A DNA stretch of 64,000 bases, from the NCBI GenBank assembly GCA_011009095.1, contig VTPC01008056.1, positions 7,104 through 71,103 on the forward strand. The letters are read 5' to 3'. Below, one piece after another: positions 49,396-60,572 of the stretch. Position 1 is the stretch's first letter. Every line of letters starts with the position of its first letter. The notes below the pieces were generated by a model. That model had not been told where the DNA came from and searched no databases. It saw only the letters and a list, made by a program, of their open reading frames with translations. This stretch comes from Ignelater luminosus. Its lineage: Eukaryota; Arthropoda; Insecta; Coleoptera; Elateridae. A program made the translations under genes and the position numbers.

Positions 49396-50734
49396 TATTG
49401 ATATCTTGTCACGCGAGAAAATATTACACATTAAGGCAGTGAGTCTAGCTGTGTTCTTTTAAAACCATAACCGAAATTGTAATTTGTTGGTTCTGCTATA
49501 CAAGATAATCAAGAAATGATAACTGTAATTTCTTTTAATGGAACACCCTGTATTTGTTACGATAATTTAAGAAAGCATGAGACAGCTTCTTCATTGATAC
49601 CAGACATTGCTTTTAATAAATTAACAACTTCTCTGCTATACAAGATGAATTTCCAAACCTCGACTTTTCTTGTTTCTATTTTCAAAAGTTTATTTTAAGA
49701 GAAAAATAATTTTCTAAAGCGAGGTCCATTCACAAATCAAACTACGAAGTTATTAGAAACAATAAGATCTTATAACCAGAATGCGAGTTAAACAAAAGTG
49801 ACAGGTGGAAATTAAAGATTAGTGATCCACTGGGTATAGCAGCAAAACTTAACATTCAAGATAGGTGATTGGTGGTATTAAACAATAGATTATATGCTTT
49901 CCTAGACTACAATAACAGATGCAGGATATAGAATGTTTCATTTTAAAACATCTAGGAATGCAAAGCATAACCACAACGAATTCCGTTTTGTTACTTTTTT
50001 CAGACTTCGGCAGCCATTTTGACCATGTGCCCGAAGTGATATCAAAAAACTAAAAGTACACGTTTGTCTTATTTTTTGATGTAGAATACGATTCTAAAGT
50101 AAAAAAAAATTTCTGAAAAGTTTCCAATTTTCGGCCGCCATTTTGAGTTATCAAAAAACGAAGATACCACGTTGTCTTTAGTTTTTGATGTAGAATCCAA
50201 ATCTGAAGTCAAAATTTCAGAATTTGACAAAAATGCGGACATACAGACATACAGACAGATTTCGCAAATTCAGTAACGACTCCTTCGGAGTCGTTGAAGA
50301 TTGAGAAACAATTTCTTTTCCTTAGTCACCCTAGATCCCAGAACTAGAAAATAATTTGTTTCATGAGAGATCTTTTATAGAACAAGCGAAACCTTGGATT
50401 TTTTTTCTAAACGTCTTTAAAGAAGATACTTGATAGCAATAAACGCAAACAATCCTAATGATGATATTTCTCAAAACTCGTAGGTTTCTTTCACTATTCT
50501 CTCCTGTCTTCTGTCTTGAAAATCTAACCTACAATTTTTAATATATGAAAAGTATCTATTACACAACATTTTGTTTCTCAGGTGGAAACGCTTGTATTTA
50601 TACTTGGTGGTGTACTTATTCATTTCCACTCCACAGATGAAACTCTTAATCCTTTGCTCTTATACTTCCATGAGAAATCATTGAAGAATAGTTGCACGGT
50701 CATTTACAAAAATTTTGATTTTTTTGTGCACATA
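49396..50734. other. Presumed intron sequence with a duplicated motif block
   Basis: No gene recognised. An aacaccctgtat motif at 49542-49555 looks like the right end of another cagggtg-type element whose partner was not found. The block 49990-50295 (listed separately) contains two diverged copies of one unit and ends in a perfect hairpin. Confidence 0.45.
49990..50295. repeat. Two diverged tandem units followed by a perfect 9-bp hairpin
   Basis: The units 49998-50128 and about 50130-50245 both start with cggc(a/c)gccattttga. Both contain a caaaaaac block and a ttttttgatgtagaat block, then an aaatttc(t/a)ga block. After acatacagac repeats comes aacgactcc-ttc-ggagtcgtt (50275-50295), a perfect 9-bp stem with a 3-base loop. 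The arrangement, a unit ending in a short GC hairpin, recalls non-autonomous element termini such as those of Helitrons, but no CTRR end was found after the hairpin. Confidence 0.5.
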
Positions 50735-51916
50735 CGAGGGGCACTGCTAACATTCGCGGAATCGAGTACCTCTAGTATTGCCAGCGTTCTGCGATGGTCA
50801 CATTCGTAAAATCTGGCACTTGTTACCAATAATACAGTTAACAATTTGAATCCAAACAGAGCAGTTTCGTTTTAACAGAATTTAACAAAGTAATTTTGTG
50901 AAAAAATGGAAATATCGAATCGTGATTTTGGAGTGATGATTTTTTATGATGAAAAATGCGTGGAAAAACTTAGTTCGTTATTTGGTGATAAAGCAACATT
51001 TGAAATTATGGTTTACAAATGGTTCGCAGAACTCAAGTATGGAAGACCAACGTTTAATGACGATATTCACGAAGGTCGTCCATGCACCTCTGTTGTCGCG
51101 AAAAACATCAATGCTGTGCGTGAAATGATTAAAGCAGATCGGCAAGTGACATACAGTGAAATAGATTCATGCTTAGGCATTGCTGCGAAACAAACACATA
51201 CGATTTTGCACGATCATTTGAATGTAAGGAAGCTTTGCAGAAACACAAAAACCGGCACGTGTCAATTGGTGCAAGGAAATGCTCAGAAAATTCGCCCATG
51301 ATCGTTCAAATTCTGTGTGTTACATCGTAACAGGTGACGAAACATGAATATATTCGTATGAGCCTGAAATTATAAACAGAAATCGACTGTATGGGTATTT
51401 CAAAGTGAACCAAAACCAACAAAAGTGATGCGTTCACCAAGTGTTACGAAAAAATGATTGCTTGTTCCTTCGGAAAAACGGGTCACGTTGCAACTATCGC
51501 ATTAGAGGATCGAAGAACAGTTAATACTGACTGGTATACTTTAATTTGTTTTCTGGAAGTTATCGCTGAAACCAGAAGAAACAACTTAAAACCGGCGAAT
51601 CATTCTTCATCATGACAATGCGAGTGTGCATACAGACTTTTTGTGAAAACATTACATTAATGACTTACAACCTATATTCGTCTGACTTATCGCCCAATGA
51701 CGTTTTTCAACGCCTGAAGAGGCCGTTGAAGCATCTAAATTACTTGTTTCGGAGGTATCTCGTTCAGAGTGGAGAAAATGTTTTTAAGATTGGTTTCATG
51801 GAATGCAAAAGTGTATAGATGTTAAAGGCCAATATTTTGAGAAGCACTAAAGCGATTTACATAACGTAATGTATGTTTTGTTTTACTTTTTCCGCGAATT
51901 CTAGCAGTGTCCCTCG
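50735..51916 (+). mobile_element. Decayed mariner element (1,182 bp)
   Basis: Terminal repeats of 26 bp at 50735-50760 and 51891-51916 (starting cgagggg or cgaggga, then cactgcta) differ at about three positions. TA flanks both ends (50733-50734 and 51917-51918). The transposase inside is fragmentary. The element is related to the mariner at 59277-60570 by protein similarity, though its terminal repeats differ beyond the first bases. Confidence 0.88.
50906..51850 (+). pseudogene. Mariner transposase pseudogene, heavily decayed
   Basis: The frame starts MEISNRDFGVMIFYDEKC and is open to 51301: WFAELKYG, then AVREMIKADRQVTYSEI and the LHDHLNV helix. After that it is broken by several frameshifts and stops. 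Later recognisable pieces are TGDET (first Asp region), ACSFGKTGHVATIAL, ILHHDNASVH (second Asp), YSSDLSPNDVF (third Asp region) and the C-terminal end DWFHGMQKCIDVKGQYFEKH, stopping at 51848-51850. Similarity to the transposase at 59343-60395 is obvious in each piece. About 70 bases seem lost compared with that copy. Inactive. Confidence 0.85.
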
Positions 51917-51918
51917 TA

Positions 51919-53986
51919 TTCCCACATGATTTATTAGTCAAAATCCACTTTTTTTAAAAGTTTCCATATCAACGGTTTTCTTGCTATGTCCATTTTCTAA
52001 CAGTGCACCCTGTTTTTGTCAATTTCACATATACTCTGATTATAGCTTAGCATGTGATAAAAAATTTGAAGCTTTAGACTTTAAAGTTGAGCTTAAAGAT
52101 CAAGCTTTCTTAAGATTTGTAATCACAGTTTCAAACTGTTAGCATGTAGTAATTGATTTACAGTAAAAATGTATGACAGGATAGAAATGCTGTTCGAAGA
52201 GGAACAAACTTGTTTTTGTCTGAAGTCTTATCTTTTTTCATCACTGAGAATGTAAGATTCCAAGCTTTCTGTAAACGTCTGAAATTTCAAAGAAAGGAAA
52301 AACTGGATTTGAACTAGTAAATCATATGCAAATAGGTGTACAAATAAGTACAATTTTCAAAAATGGTCATGCAACTAAGTACATTAAAATCTGGCGATTT
52401 TGCATGAAATGGCCCTGCAGCATTTTTGAAACAATAAACCTAGAAAAATATTCTGAAGATGAATTGAAAAAATTGTTTCATGAACATAAGTAAAGAAGTA
52501 AATAAAGACAGACGTACGAAATGTTAAACGTCGTTACCAAGAACAGGTTTTTAGTTCTACATACGTGCTTTTAGTCTTGCTTTAAGTTTTAAACAGTAGG
52601 TCAAACTGCAAGGTACGTAACTTAAGAAGACAAGAAAATAGTAGAAAGAGTTTTACTACTTACAAAACGTTTTATGATAATTTGAAAGTAGATTAAAGGA
52701 TTAAGTAATAAGTGTTACAATATCTATGAGCTCTTGTTTTCACCGTTTACCTATTTAAACATTAAGAGCCGATTAATACTGCATTCTCTCGAGTGCGTAT
52801 TGTCTACGAAAGCAGAGAAACGTGCGTAAGTTTTGTAAAGCGAATCGGACGATAGCATCAAAAATTTAGTATTCACTTCGCTTATTCATTATCGCCAACC
52901 GTCTCGATGTGATGAAACACTTTAATTTCCGACGAGTTCGCTCTGAAACTCGGGCACATTAGCCCATTGTTCGCATTGATTTAATAAACGTGAGATTTAC
53001 TTTAAAAAGTGGAATAATATTTGTGTTATGGCCCCGGTAAATGGCTTGCCGTGTTCCGAATCGTAAAATTTGATGAATTGATATGGAATTTAATTATACC
53101 GAGTGAGTGAACCCGTGTACCTTATGCCCACCATTCGCTAGCGACACGAGGAAGAAAAATGTACTAAAAAATCGCAGTTTGCTTTGCTACTGATTACCTT
53201 ACATCAATAAGAATCGAGTTCATATATTTTCTTATTTCTTTGGTACTGTCAGCAGTTTTGTCGATGTTCTGCAATAATGACAAGCCCAAATGAGAATAAA
53301 AAAGGAGCACTAGGAATGGTGTTCTCGAAAGATATTAATTTGTTGGCTTTCGGATGTATTTATTTGTTTGAAAATTCAGCGCTTGGTACAATAAACAAAT
53401 ACTATAAAAAGTAATTAAATGAAATCTAAATTAGATAAAGTTAAATAGAATTCTATCTGGGTAAAATTTTAATATAAATTTCTAAAAGAATGATCAATGT
53501 TTCTCGCTTCGACAAGTTTGTTTTCAGTGAGGGCGTTAGATACTTTGTACAATAAAAATAATAAACGAAATCATACAATATATTTATAGTGCTTTTTAGA
53601 ATGTTATTATAAAATCATGCAATGAAAAAAGATTAACACTAATTCTTTATGTGGCAATCTGCTTACGCAAGTTGACCTCTTTGTAAGATAGGTAGTAGCG
53701 CTAGCATTGAAACTAACTTTGACTAAAAAAGTGGAAACAATTCTGTTTACACATAAAGTGCTAAAGTGATAGATGTGTCACTAGTATGTATGCGCGTTGT
53801 TTGAAATCAATGATTTTAAAATATCAAATTACAAGTTGGTGATAATCTGATCAAGCAACCTCCTTTAATTTACGAGTAAGTAACCAGAATTTACGCAAGG
53901 TCTGAAGTAAAACAATAAACAAAAATAGAAAACACTGCATTTATCAAAAATTTCTAACAGGGAATCTAAATATCAATTATAAAATA
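51919..53986. other. Presumed intron sequence with a long GC-richer island
   Basis: No gene recognised. The segment 52770-53160 is less AT-rich and high in complexity (for example cgccaaccgtctcgatgtga, gttcgctctgaaactcgggc, atggccccggtaaatggctt), unlike adjacent intron sequence, and has no sustained reading frame. It is the best candidate in the window for a conserved regulatory element. An isolated gtgcaccctg end near 52002 may belong to an old cagggtg-type element. Confidence 0.45.
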
Positions 53987-54213
53987 CAAGGTGTTTCGAG
54001 AGAAAAGGGAAATATTTGAAAATAAGAAGAAAACCTTGTATGTCTAATTGAAGGGGCCAATGCAAGAAGTGGACATGTCCATTTTTTATCGGAAATGAGT
54101 TATTTGTTTGGACATGTTCTTGAATCGTTACTGCATCGTTCTGAGCAAGAACTAGACTTCTGCCGCTAACATAGATCATATACGAGTGCGATGTTGGTTG
54201 TCTACCTACTAAG

Positions 54214-54234
54214 TACTGTGCAAGAAGTGGACAT
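54214..54234 (+). repeat. Subterminal repeat of the Sola-like element, left copy
   Basis: A 21-bp motif ending gcaagaagtggacat, identical to the right copy at 56525-56545 and in direct orientation. It shares its last 15 bases with the left terminal repeat. It is likely a transposase-binding site. Confidence 0.7.
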
Positions 54235-54364
54235 GAACTGGTCATGTCCAGTTTTTGCAAAGTATTGTGGGTAGTTGTGTACTGTGTACGTGACTACAAC
54301 AGTGTGTTTATGTGAAGTGTAGTATTATTGTTAACCTATTTATTGTGGTATTAAATAGTGCACA

Positions 54365-54814
54365 ATGAGGTCTTCATCAGAATCAGAGGAGGATCCTTAT
54401 GCTGGCAGTGATTCTCAAACAGACCCTGAATATATACCATCAGAAGGTAGTGAAACTGAGTAACTTAACCTCACTTTAAGGGAAGATAAAGGCAAGAAAC
54501 GGTTGAGGAAAGAAAAGCAGTGGCAAAGAAATGTGAGGAAGGAACGCAAAACTGCTGGCAAAGAAGATGTTAATACTTTGAAACAAGTAGTACCAGAAAA
54601 ACAACTAGGAAATGCATGTAACTGCAAAATGAAATGTTTTGACAGAGTTACAGCTGATACCAGAGTGGCAATATTTAAAGCATTTTATAAACTACCAAGC
54701 AAGGACTTGCAGGATGCATATTTATCTGGAAACATTGCCATAAAACAAGTTGCACAGCACAGAAAACGCAGCGATGAAAATAATAAACCAAAAAGTGTTT
54801 ATTGTACATTTTCT
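54365..54814 (+). pseudogene. Sola-like transposase, exon 1 (one nonsense codon)
   Basis: 150 codons from ATG at 54365 to the donor TTTTCT/GTAAGT. The start is Ser/Glu/Asp-rich (MRSSSESEEDPYAGSD). A TAA at 54461-54463 (codon 33) follows SEGSETE, and then the frame reads a very basic stretch (KGKKRLRKEKQW, a likely nuclear localisation region). Next comes CNCKMKC with closely spaced cysteines, then TRVAIFKAFYKLPSKDLQ. The intron removed is 54815-54920, ending in tctattttag; removing it keeps the frame exactly. The CFDRV..FKAFYKL and following parts are typical of a widespread family of insect DDE-type transposon proteins carrying a DUF7869-type region. Confidence 0.75.
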
Positions 54815-54920
54815 GTAAGTGGATATTTTGATACTTACTTAAATTTATTCTGGTTATAGCGCACACATTTGTGAATGTCAAAGAGGGAGTGGTATGGTAC
54901 TCACATTTTATCTATTTTAG

Positions 54921-56426
54921 GTTAAAGAAAATGCTACTAAAGTTCCTGTATGTAAAAATGCACTGCTTGCTATACACGAAATAAAAAAAGGTAGGATCAA
55001 CAGAATAATCGACCACATGAAACTCAATGTGACTCCTCCAATAGACCGGCGTGGAAAACATAACAATAGGCCAAATCAAGTTACTCCTGACATATTAGCT
55101 CAGTTAAATGCTCATATAATGAGCTTTCATAAATATAAATCACACTACAGTAGAACTGATAATTTACAAAAGTATTATCTATCACCATTGCTAAATGTTT
55201 CTAAAATCCATGCTTTGTACTTAGAAAAGTATGAGCCCGATCAATATAGAATATTACAGGAGAATAGGGACAATGAAAACTTTAAACCTGTAATAAAATA
55301 CGAATTCTTTCGAAAATATTTTACAGAAAATTTTAATATTTCATTTGGAAAGCCTAAGTCAGATTCATGTCAGAAATGTGACAAACTAATGAACAAACTT
55401 TTAAGTGCTGAAACAGAAGAAGAGTAGAGACAGCTCAGGACAGAAAAAGAGTTACATGTTGCCAAAGCAGAAACATTTTATAAAGATCTCAAGGCAAGGA
55501 CAAAACTGTGTAAAAATAATGATCGTGTTGAAGTTATTACATTTGATTTTCAGCAAAATCTTCCGTTACCAGTTGCACCAGGTGGAGACGTATTTTACAA
55601 AATTCAAATGTGGGTGTACAACTTTTGCATTCATGTAGCAAGCACGGGTAAAAGCTACTTCTTTTTGTATGATGAAACGCTTGCTGGAAAAGGACAAAAT
55701 GAAGTTATCAGCCTACTTAATTATTTCTTCAACAATATCCTTAGACCTGAGGTTACTGACGTCTACATGTTTTCGGACAACTGTGCGTCACAAAACAAAA
55801 ATTATGTCATGACGCAGTATCTTTACAGTCTTATTGAAACTGGTAAATTTAAATTTATCTACCAACGTTTTCCTGAACCGGGGCACAGTTATCTACCCTG
55901 TGATCGCAGCTTCGGAGCTATTGAACAAAGAAAACGAAGATACGACAAAATATACCTGCCAAATGAATACGTCAAAATTATTACAGAATCTGGAAAGAAA
56001 TTTGTGGTTATTCCGGTTCAACAAAAAATGTTTCTGAATTTTAAAGACCACTTTTTACCAATGTTCAAAAAAACTCCAAGCCGAAAAAATGCAAAGTTTA
56101 CAATATCCAAATACAGAATCTTTCGTTATGACATTTCCAAAATGCCAAACATTTTATGTAGTGTGTCAGTATCGCTACAGGTGTATGAAGAATTTGATAT
56201 AAAAAATAAAAACATATCTGTCACCATGCCGAATGATACCACTCTTTTGTATAATGAAAGAAGGAAATTGAAACAAAAAATGTTTGAGCATGTAATGACG
56301 TTAGCATCTTACTATGTGCCAGTAGCTGATCAATGGCTTTATGAAGATATAAAAAATTATCATAGAGAATTTGCTAATACAGAAAATCATTCGTCGTGCT
56401 CAGAATATGAAGAAAACCACTACTAA
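54921..56426 (+). pseudogene. Sola-like transposase, exon 2 (catalytic part; one nonsense codon)
   Basis: The exon follows the 106-bp intron in phase 0 and encodes 501 residues. It has DRRGKHNNRPNQV, a SHYSRTDNLQKYYLSP block, FGKPKSDSCQKCDKL with a CxxC pair, then a TAG at 55425-55427. The same frame then continues through EVITFDFQQNLP (first likely catalytic Asp, about residue 360), VYMFSDNCASQNKNY (second, about 435) and PGHSYLPCDRSFGAIEQ (third acidic region, about 477-485). The C-terminus is charged, with stop at 56424-56426. Apart from the two nonsense codons in the gene the frame is continuous, so inactivation is recent or the copy is trans-mobilised. The catalytic residue assignment is inference from conserved acidic motifs. 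Confidence 0.75.
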
Positions 56427-56524
56427 ATTGATATTTAATAATAATATAGATTGAATCACAGTTCTTACATATAAAAGTTTAGGTTTTCAAGAAATAAATA
56501 TATTTCAAAAATCAAATCTTAATT

Positions 56525-56545
56525 TACTGTGCAAGAAGTGGACAT
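56525..56545 (+). repeat. Subterminal repeat of the Sola-like element, right copy
   Basis: Identical over 21 bp to the copy at 54214-54234 and in the same orientation, about 170 bp inside the right terminal repeat. Confidence 0.7.
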
Positions 56546-57198
56546 CTCCAACAGATTTTATTTTTTTGCAGCCGTAAAAAAATATATAACGACTAACCAT
56601 ACACACTGAAATATCCACATACTAGTCATAAATAGCTACTATAAATCAAAAACTTGTTAAACTACAGTGTTTAAGCTGCAAACGTTTTTTTCGTTTCCTG
56701 TAAAATTGTAAATTGTCGACATGTCCACTTCTTGCATTGGCCCCTTCAATTATAAGCCCGATTCTTGATCATTATGGAAATAATAGGTTTTTAAGACTGT
56801 AAACATCAATCTTGCTATTGAATGAATTAAAATTGAAATAACAAATGACATTTAATTCGTAATTAATGACATATATGATAAGTTAGAATTTATTTAAAAA
56901 TGTCCACCTTGATGTTGCCGGTTTGTTTGTCGAAAATGGCTTGGGTAGAAAAATTGGAGTGAATGGTGGCTCTCTCTCTTATGATTGATTGATCTTATTA
57001 TGTTTTTCTCGTTTGTACTTTTGTTTTAGTCACTGTTTTCCAATGGTACCTTATTTAAACGGAAAACATACTTCCATTTCAAAAACTTATTATCTCCGTA
57101 ATAGTTAAGAATCGGACTTAAACATACGGTTTATTTTCCTTATTTTGACCTTCTGAACATATTCTCCAAATGTTTCCTTTTCCTTCAGAAACATCCTG

Positions 57199-59276
57199 TA
57201 TAATGTACTGATGACGCCATAATATATATAACCGAAAGATGAGAAGCATCGTTTCTTATTTGAATAGTTTACTGCAATTACAAATTATCTTGATAGTCCG
57301 TTATAAATGGAGAAAAACACGATTGTTGTGACATCTATTGAAAATTTAAAAAACTAGTATAATTCACTGTTTCCACAACAGTGATTTATAGCCAATCTTG
57401 GCAACGTTGGTTGTAGCTGGACATATTATAATATAAAAAGTTCATCACCTATTAAATATACAGAGTGATTCCAAAAAATTCGAACTAAGAATGCCAGGAG
57501 AAAGGTCCATAGCATTTTAAAACTTCTCGATTTTCAAAAGCAAATTTGTACCTCTCAGGCTGCTAATTATTGCAGATTTACTTTTGGTCACCATCATAAG
57601 TGACAACAACATGCTTTTGCTGCGTTCTGCAATGTTTGTTCTGTACTCAACTACATGCTTTTGTGATTAATTATGCTTGTGCAGTTGTACTGCCAGCTAT
57701 TCTTTTTTGTTTTGAAACAAGTGTGCAATTTTTTAATCATAAGAAATGTTTCTGTTTATTGTTAAAGTGCAGTGGTTAATATACTGGGATCGGCATTATA
57801 TCATTTGCAAACCACTTGACTTTGGACGTAACGTTACTTCTTCGGTATAGAATAGGTCGCTGTGGAGCCTTTCAGCATTTTTTTCGTGGTATACGTGATT
57901 ACCATGATGCAGTATTTTGATTGAAAGAAGGTCTGCTATCGAATGACCACACAGATTTCTAGATTTGATCCCACTGAACTATCCTATCCAGAAGAGAATG
58001 ATCCTATGCATCTGGATTTATGTTGGCGACTTCTTTTCTGGTTGACAGTTTTTCTTTCTTTATTTTTGGGAATCTCGATTTAAGAAATAAAAACATTTCT
58101 GTTCATTTTTAAAATAAAACTATACAAACGTGGTGTCATTGAAGTCGTAAGTTAATAAAAAACTTGAAAATATACAGAGTAGCCCATACGAAATAAAAAA
58201 AATTAGTTTTTACATCTCGAAAACTGTAAATGTGGCAACATCTCTAATATAACTATTGAGTTTGCACGGCTGGGAAAACTGTTCTTACGGGATTATATCA
58301 AAACCGGTGTAGGCGTTCCAGGAATTTTATCGTTTCCAGACTCTAGGCACGCACTGTATAATAGTACATTAAACTTTTTCTACATACGTTTTTGATTCAC
58401 TAAACTTTTTTAATGAAGTATATCATACTGTACTAATTTAATCGTTCTCTGTGTCTTGTGAAGTTCCACATATCTCCAAAGGCACCAGCCGGAATTTATT
58501 ACAATACGGTAGGGTTAAGGTCTGTAATTAATAATAGTGGGCTGTGAATTTTATTATTTACGAACCTTGTGGTAGAGAAGTGTAAAAGAATACCGGTCCC
58601 AGTAGAATAACCACTGCGAATAGTAACATTATTGAATAATTTATTTCTTTACTGTAAGTGGGCACGACGACTTTTTCTTTGCCTCAACTTTCTGCATTAC
58701 GAAGCTTTATTGTCAAGGTGTCCCATGTTGGACAGATGTAAAAATTTTGAAATTTACAAAAATAGAGAAGGTGGTTGTTTGTTACAGCGCTACGTCTATG
58801 TATTATTTTGTCAACTATTAAGACTGATTTTTTAAATTTTCAGATTCAAGATTTTAATTGAACATTGGCGTAGCTTGTCTTTGCTATCTTAGACTATCGA
58901 GCGCTTCAATATTTACGGGTGAAACAGAACTTGATGAATTTACGACACCGTGATTTGCATACATATGTAATGCACCGATAGAAAAAGTCAGTGGCATTCA
59001 GAAGTTCTAGAACAAATTATTTTGTAGTAGATTCAAAATAATATCAAAAGCATTAACGTTTAGAATTTCTTTTGTACTTATACATTTTTACAAACCTCAG
59101 TTAAACAATAGTAACGATAAATACAAAGTGCGTTAACTAAGCTGCCTTGTTTTGATGCGACAAAAATAACAAAATGTATCTTTATTGGTTATAACTAGAG
59201 ACCGGGTTCTAGGTCGTTAGAAAAACAAAAAAGGCACCTACGCCAACTACATTAGAAATTATATTTTAGGCCGTTA
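57199..59276. other. Presumed intron sequence with scattered cagagtg-type ends
   Basis: No gene recognised. A tacagagtgattcc start at about 57459 and another cagagtagccc start at about 58165 resemble left ends of small TA-flanked elements. For the second, a weak inverted partner (cacgcactgta) lies near 58352-58362, suggesting a MITE relic of about 190 bp. The frame 58632-58835 has no domain features. Confidence 0.4.
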
Positions 59277-60570
59277 CGAGGGTTGCTATTTATATTTCTG
59301 GCCTAACAATGAAAAAACAAGTATTTATGATCGAAACTAGTTTTATTGTTTTGCAAAATATTCTCCATTAAGATTGATACACTTTTCCATGCGTTTGAAC
59401 CAATTTTCGAAGCACTTTTTCCACTCTGTTTGAGGCAGCTACAAAATATGCGTTTTGAAACAAAAAACGGCTTTTTCTGGTGTTGAAAATCGTTGACCAC
59501 GCAGTTTGTTTTTGATGTACGGGAATAAAAAGAAGTCATTGGGTGCCAAATCAGGGCTGTATGGTGGATGGCCCATCAACTCGACCTTCTGGCTGGTTAA
59601 ATATTCAATTGTTTGAGCAGCGGTGTGAGAGCTTGCATTGTCATGATGAAGAATGATTCGCCTCTTCTTTGAAGTTTTCCGAATTTCTCCAATGACTTCT
59701 GGCAAACAAATGGTTGTGTACCATTCAGAGTTGACCGTCTTACGTTGCTCTAACGCCACTGTTGCCACCTGACCGGTAATGCCAAAGAAACAGGCAACCA
59801 TTTGCTTCGATGTGCTTCTTCCGCGAACAACTTTTGTTGGATTTGGCTCGTCTTGAAAGACCCACACAGTTGATTGCTGTTTTGTTTCGGGGTCATATGC
59901 GTAGATCCATGATTCGTCACCTGTGCGGATGTTATACACAGTCTTTGATGCACCTTTCGCAAATTTTTTCAACATTTCAATGCACCAGTCGACGCGAGCC
60001 TTCTTTTGAGCATTGGTCAGGTTATGCGGGATCCAACGGGAACAATTTTTTTTTACGGCCAAATGATCATGTAATATCTTGTTAATGCTAGTCATACTAA
60101 TGCCCAAAGATGCCTCAATCTCACAATATGTCACATGACGATCTTGTTTAATCAGTTCACGCACAGCATCGATGTTTTCAGGCACAACGACAGATTTTGG
60201 ACGACCTTCACCGATTTCGTCCTGGAGTGAACATCGGCCACGTTTGAATTCATTAGACCAGTTTTTTACAGTGCTGTAGGATGGAGCTTCATCGCTATAT
60301 AATGTATTAAGTTTATTGATGCACTCTTTTCGTGATAATCCACGTCGAAAGTTATGAAAAATAATTGCACGAAAGTGTTCACGGGTCAATTCCATTTTTT
60401 ACTAGGGAATGCACTTTTCAATTAACTGCAAACAACACTAATCGCACTCAAATGACAAAATGTTGTGGTTGAGGTTATGTTCAACAATGTAAATTTTACA
60501 CCGGAAATGTCAGCTGACGCCTGGAAACAGTCAGTGTTGCCAAGGCCAGAAATATAAATAGCAACCCTCG
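59277..60570 (-). mobile_element. Mariner element with perfect terminal repeats (1,294 bp)
   Basis: The 27-bp terminal inverted repeats at 59277-59303 and 60544-60570 are identical, beginning cgagggttgctatttatatt, and TA flanks both (59275-59276 and 60571-60572). The transposase is full length except for a single TAG near its C-terminus. This and the D,D41D element at 30641 are the youngest-looking insertions in the window. It lies within the presumed large intron of the host gene, about 1.3 kb past the signal-peptide exon, in the same orientation. Confidence 0.95.
59343..60395 (-). pseudogene. Mariner transposase, full length with one in-frame TAG
   Basis: From ATG at 60395 the frame runs 351 codons to TAA at 59345-59343, interrupted only by TAG at 59441-59439 (codon 319). 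The upstream 318 residues contain the N-terminal DNA-binding region (WSNEFKRGRCSLQDE, VTYCEIEASLGIS), WIPHNLT at 121-127, Asp160 in TGDESWIYAYDPE, Asp252 in LHHDNASSH and Asp287 in PPYSPDLAPNDFFLFP. That is D,D34D with all catalytic residues intact. After the stop the same frame reads LPQTEWKKCFENWF and ends NLNGEYFAKQ, the normal mariner C-terminus. The truncated product lacks the last 31 residues, so activity is doubtful; otherwise the copy is intact. Confidence 0.92.
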
Positions 60571-60572
60571 TA

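Larger units (their letters stand above)
54050..56747 (+). mobile_element. Sola-like DNA transposon with AATT target duplication (2,698 bp)
   Basis: Terminal inverted repeats of about 30 bp at 54050-54080 and 56718-56747 begin gaaggggccaatgcaagaag and match almost perfectly. Both ends are flanked by aatt (54046-54049 and 56748-56751), a 4-bp duplication as reported for the Sola superfamily. A motif containing gcaagaagtggacat recurs inside both ends (54214-54234 and 56525-56545) and in the terminal repeats. The single gene has a 106-bp intron and encodes a DDE-like transposase with a DUF7869-type region. Superfamily assignment rests on the 4-bp duplication and protein style and is not proven. 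Confidence 0.8.
53987..57198. mobile_element. Older TA-flanked element interrupted by the Sola-like transposon
   Basis: The left end (caaggtgtttcgagagaaaa from 53987) and the right end, caggatgtttctgaaggaaa when read inwards from 57198, are imperfect inverted repeats over about 45 bp, with TA on each side. The Sola-like element at 54050-56747 lies inside, so the original element was about 510 bp (53987-54049 plus 56752-57198). No transposase was recognised in the remaining sequence. Confidence 0.6.

Noticed and set aside
58165..58362. MITE with cagagtagccc / cacgcactg ends
   Set aside because: Terminal similarity is too weak to list as an element; mentioned only within the surrounding stretch.
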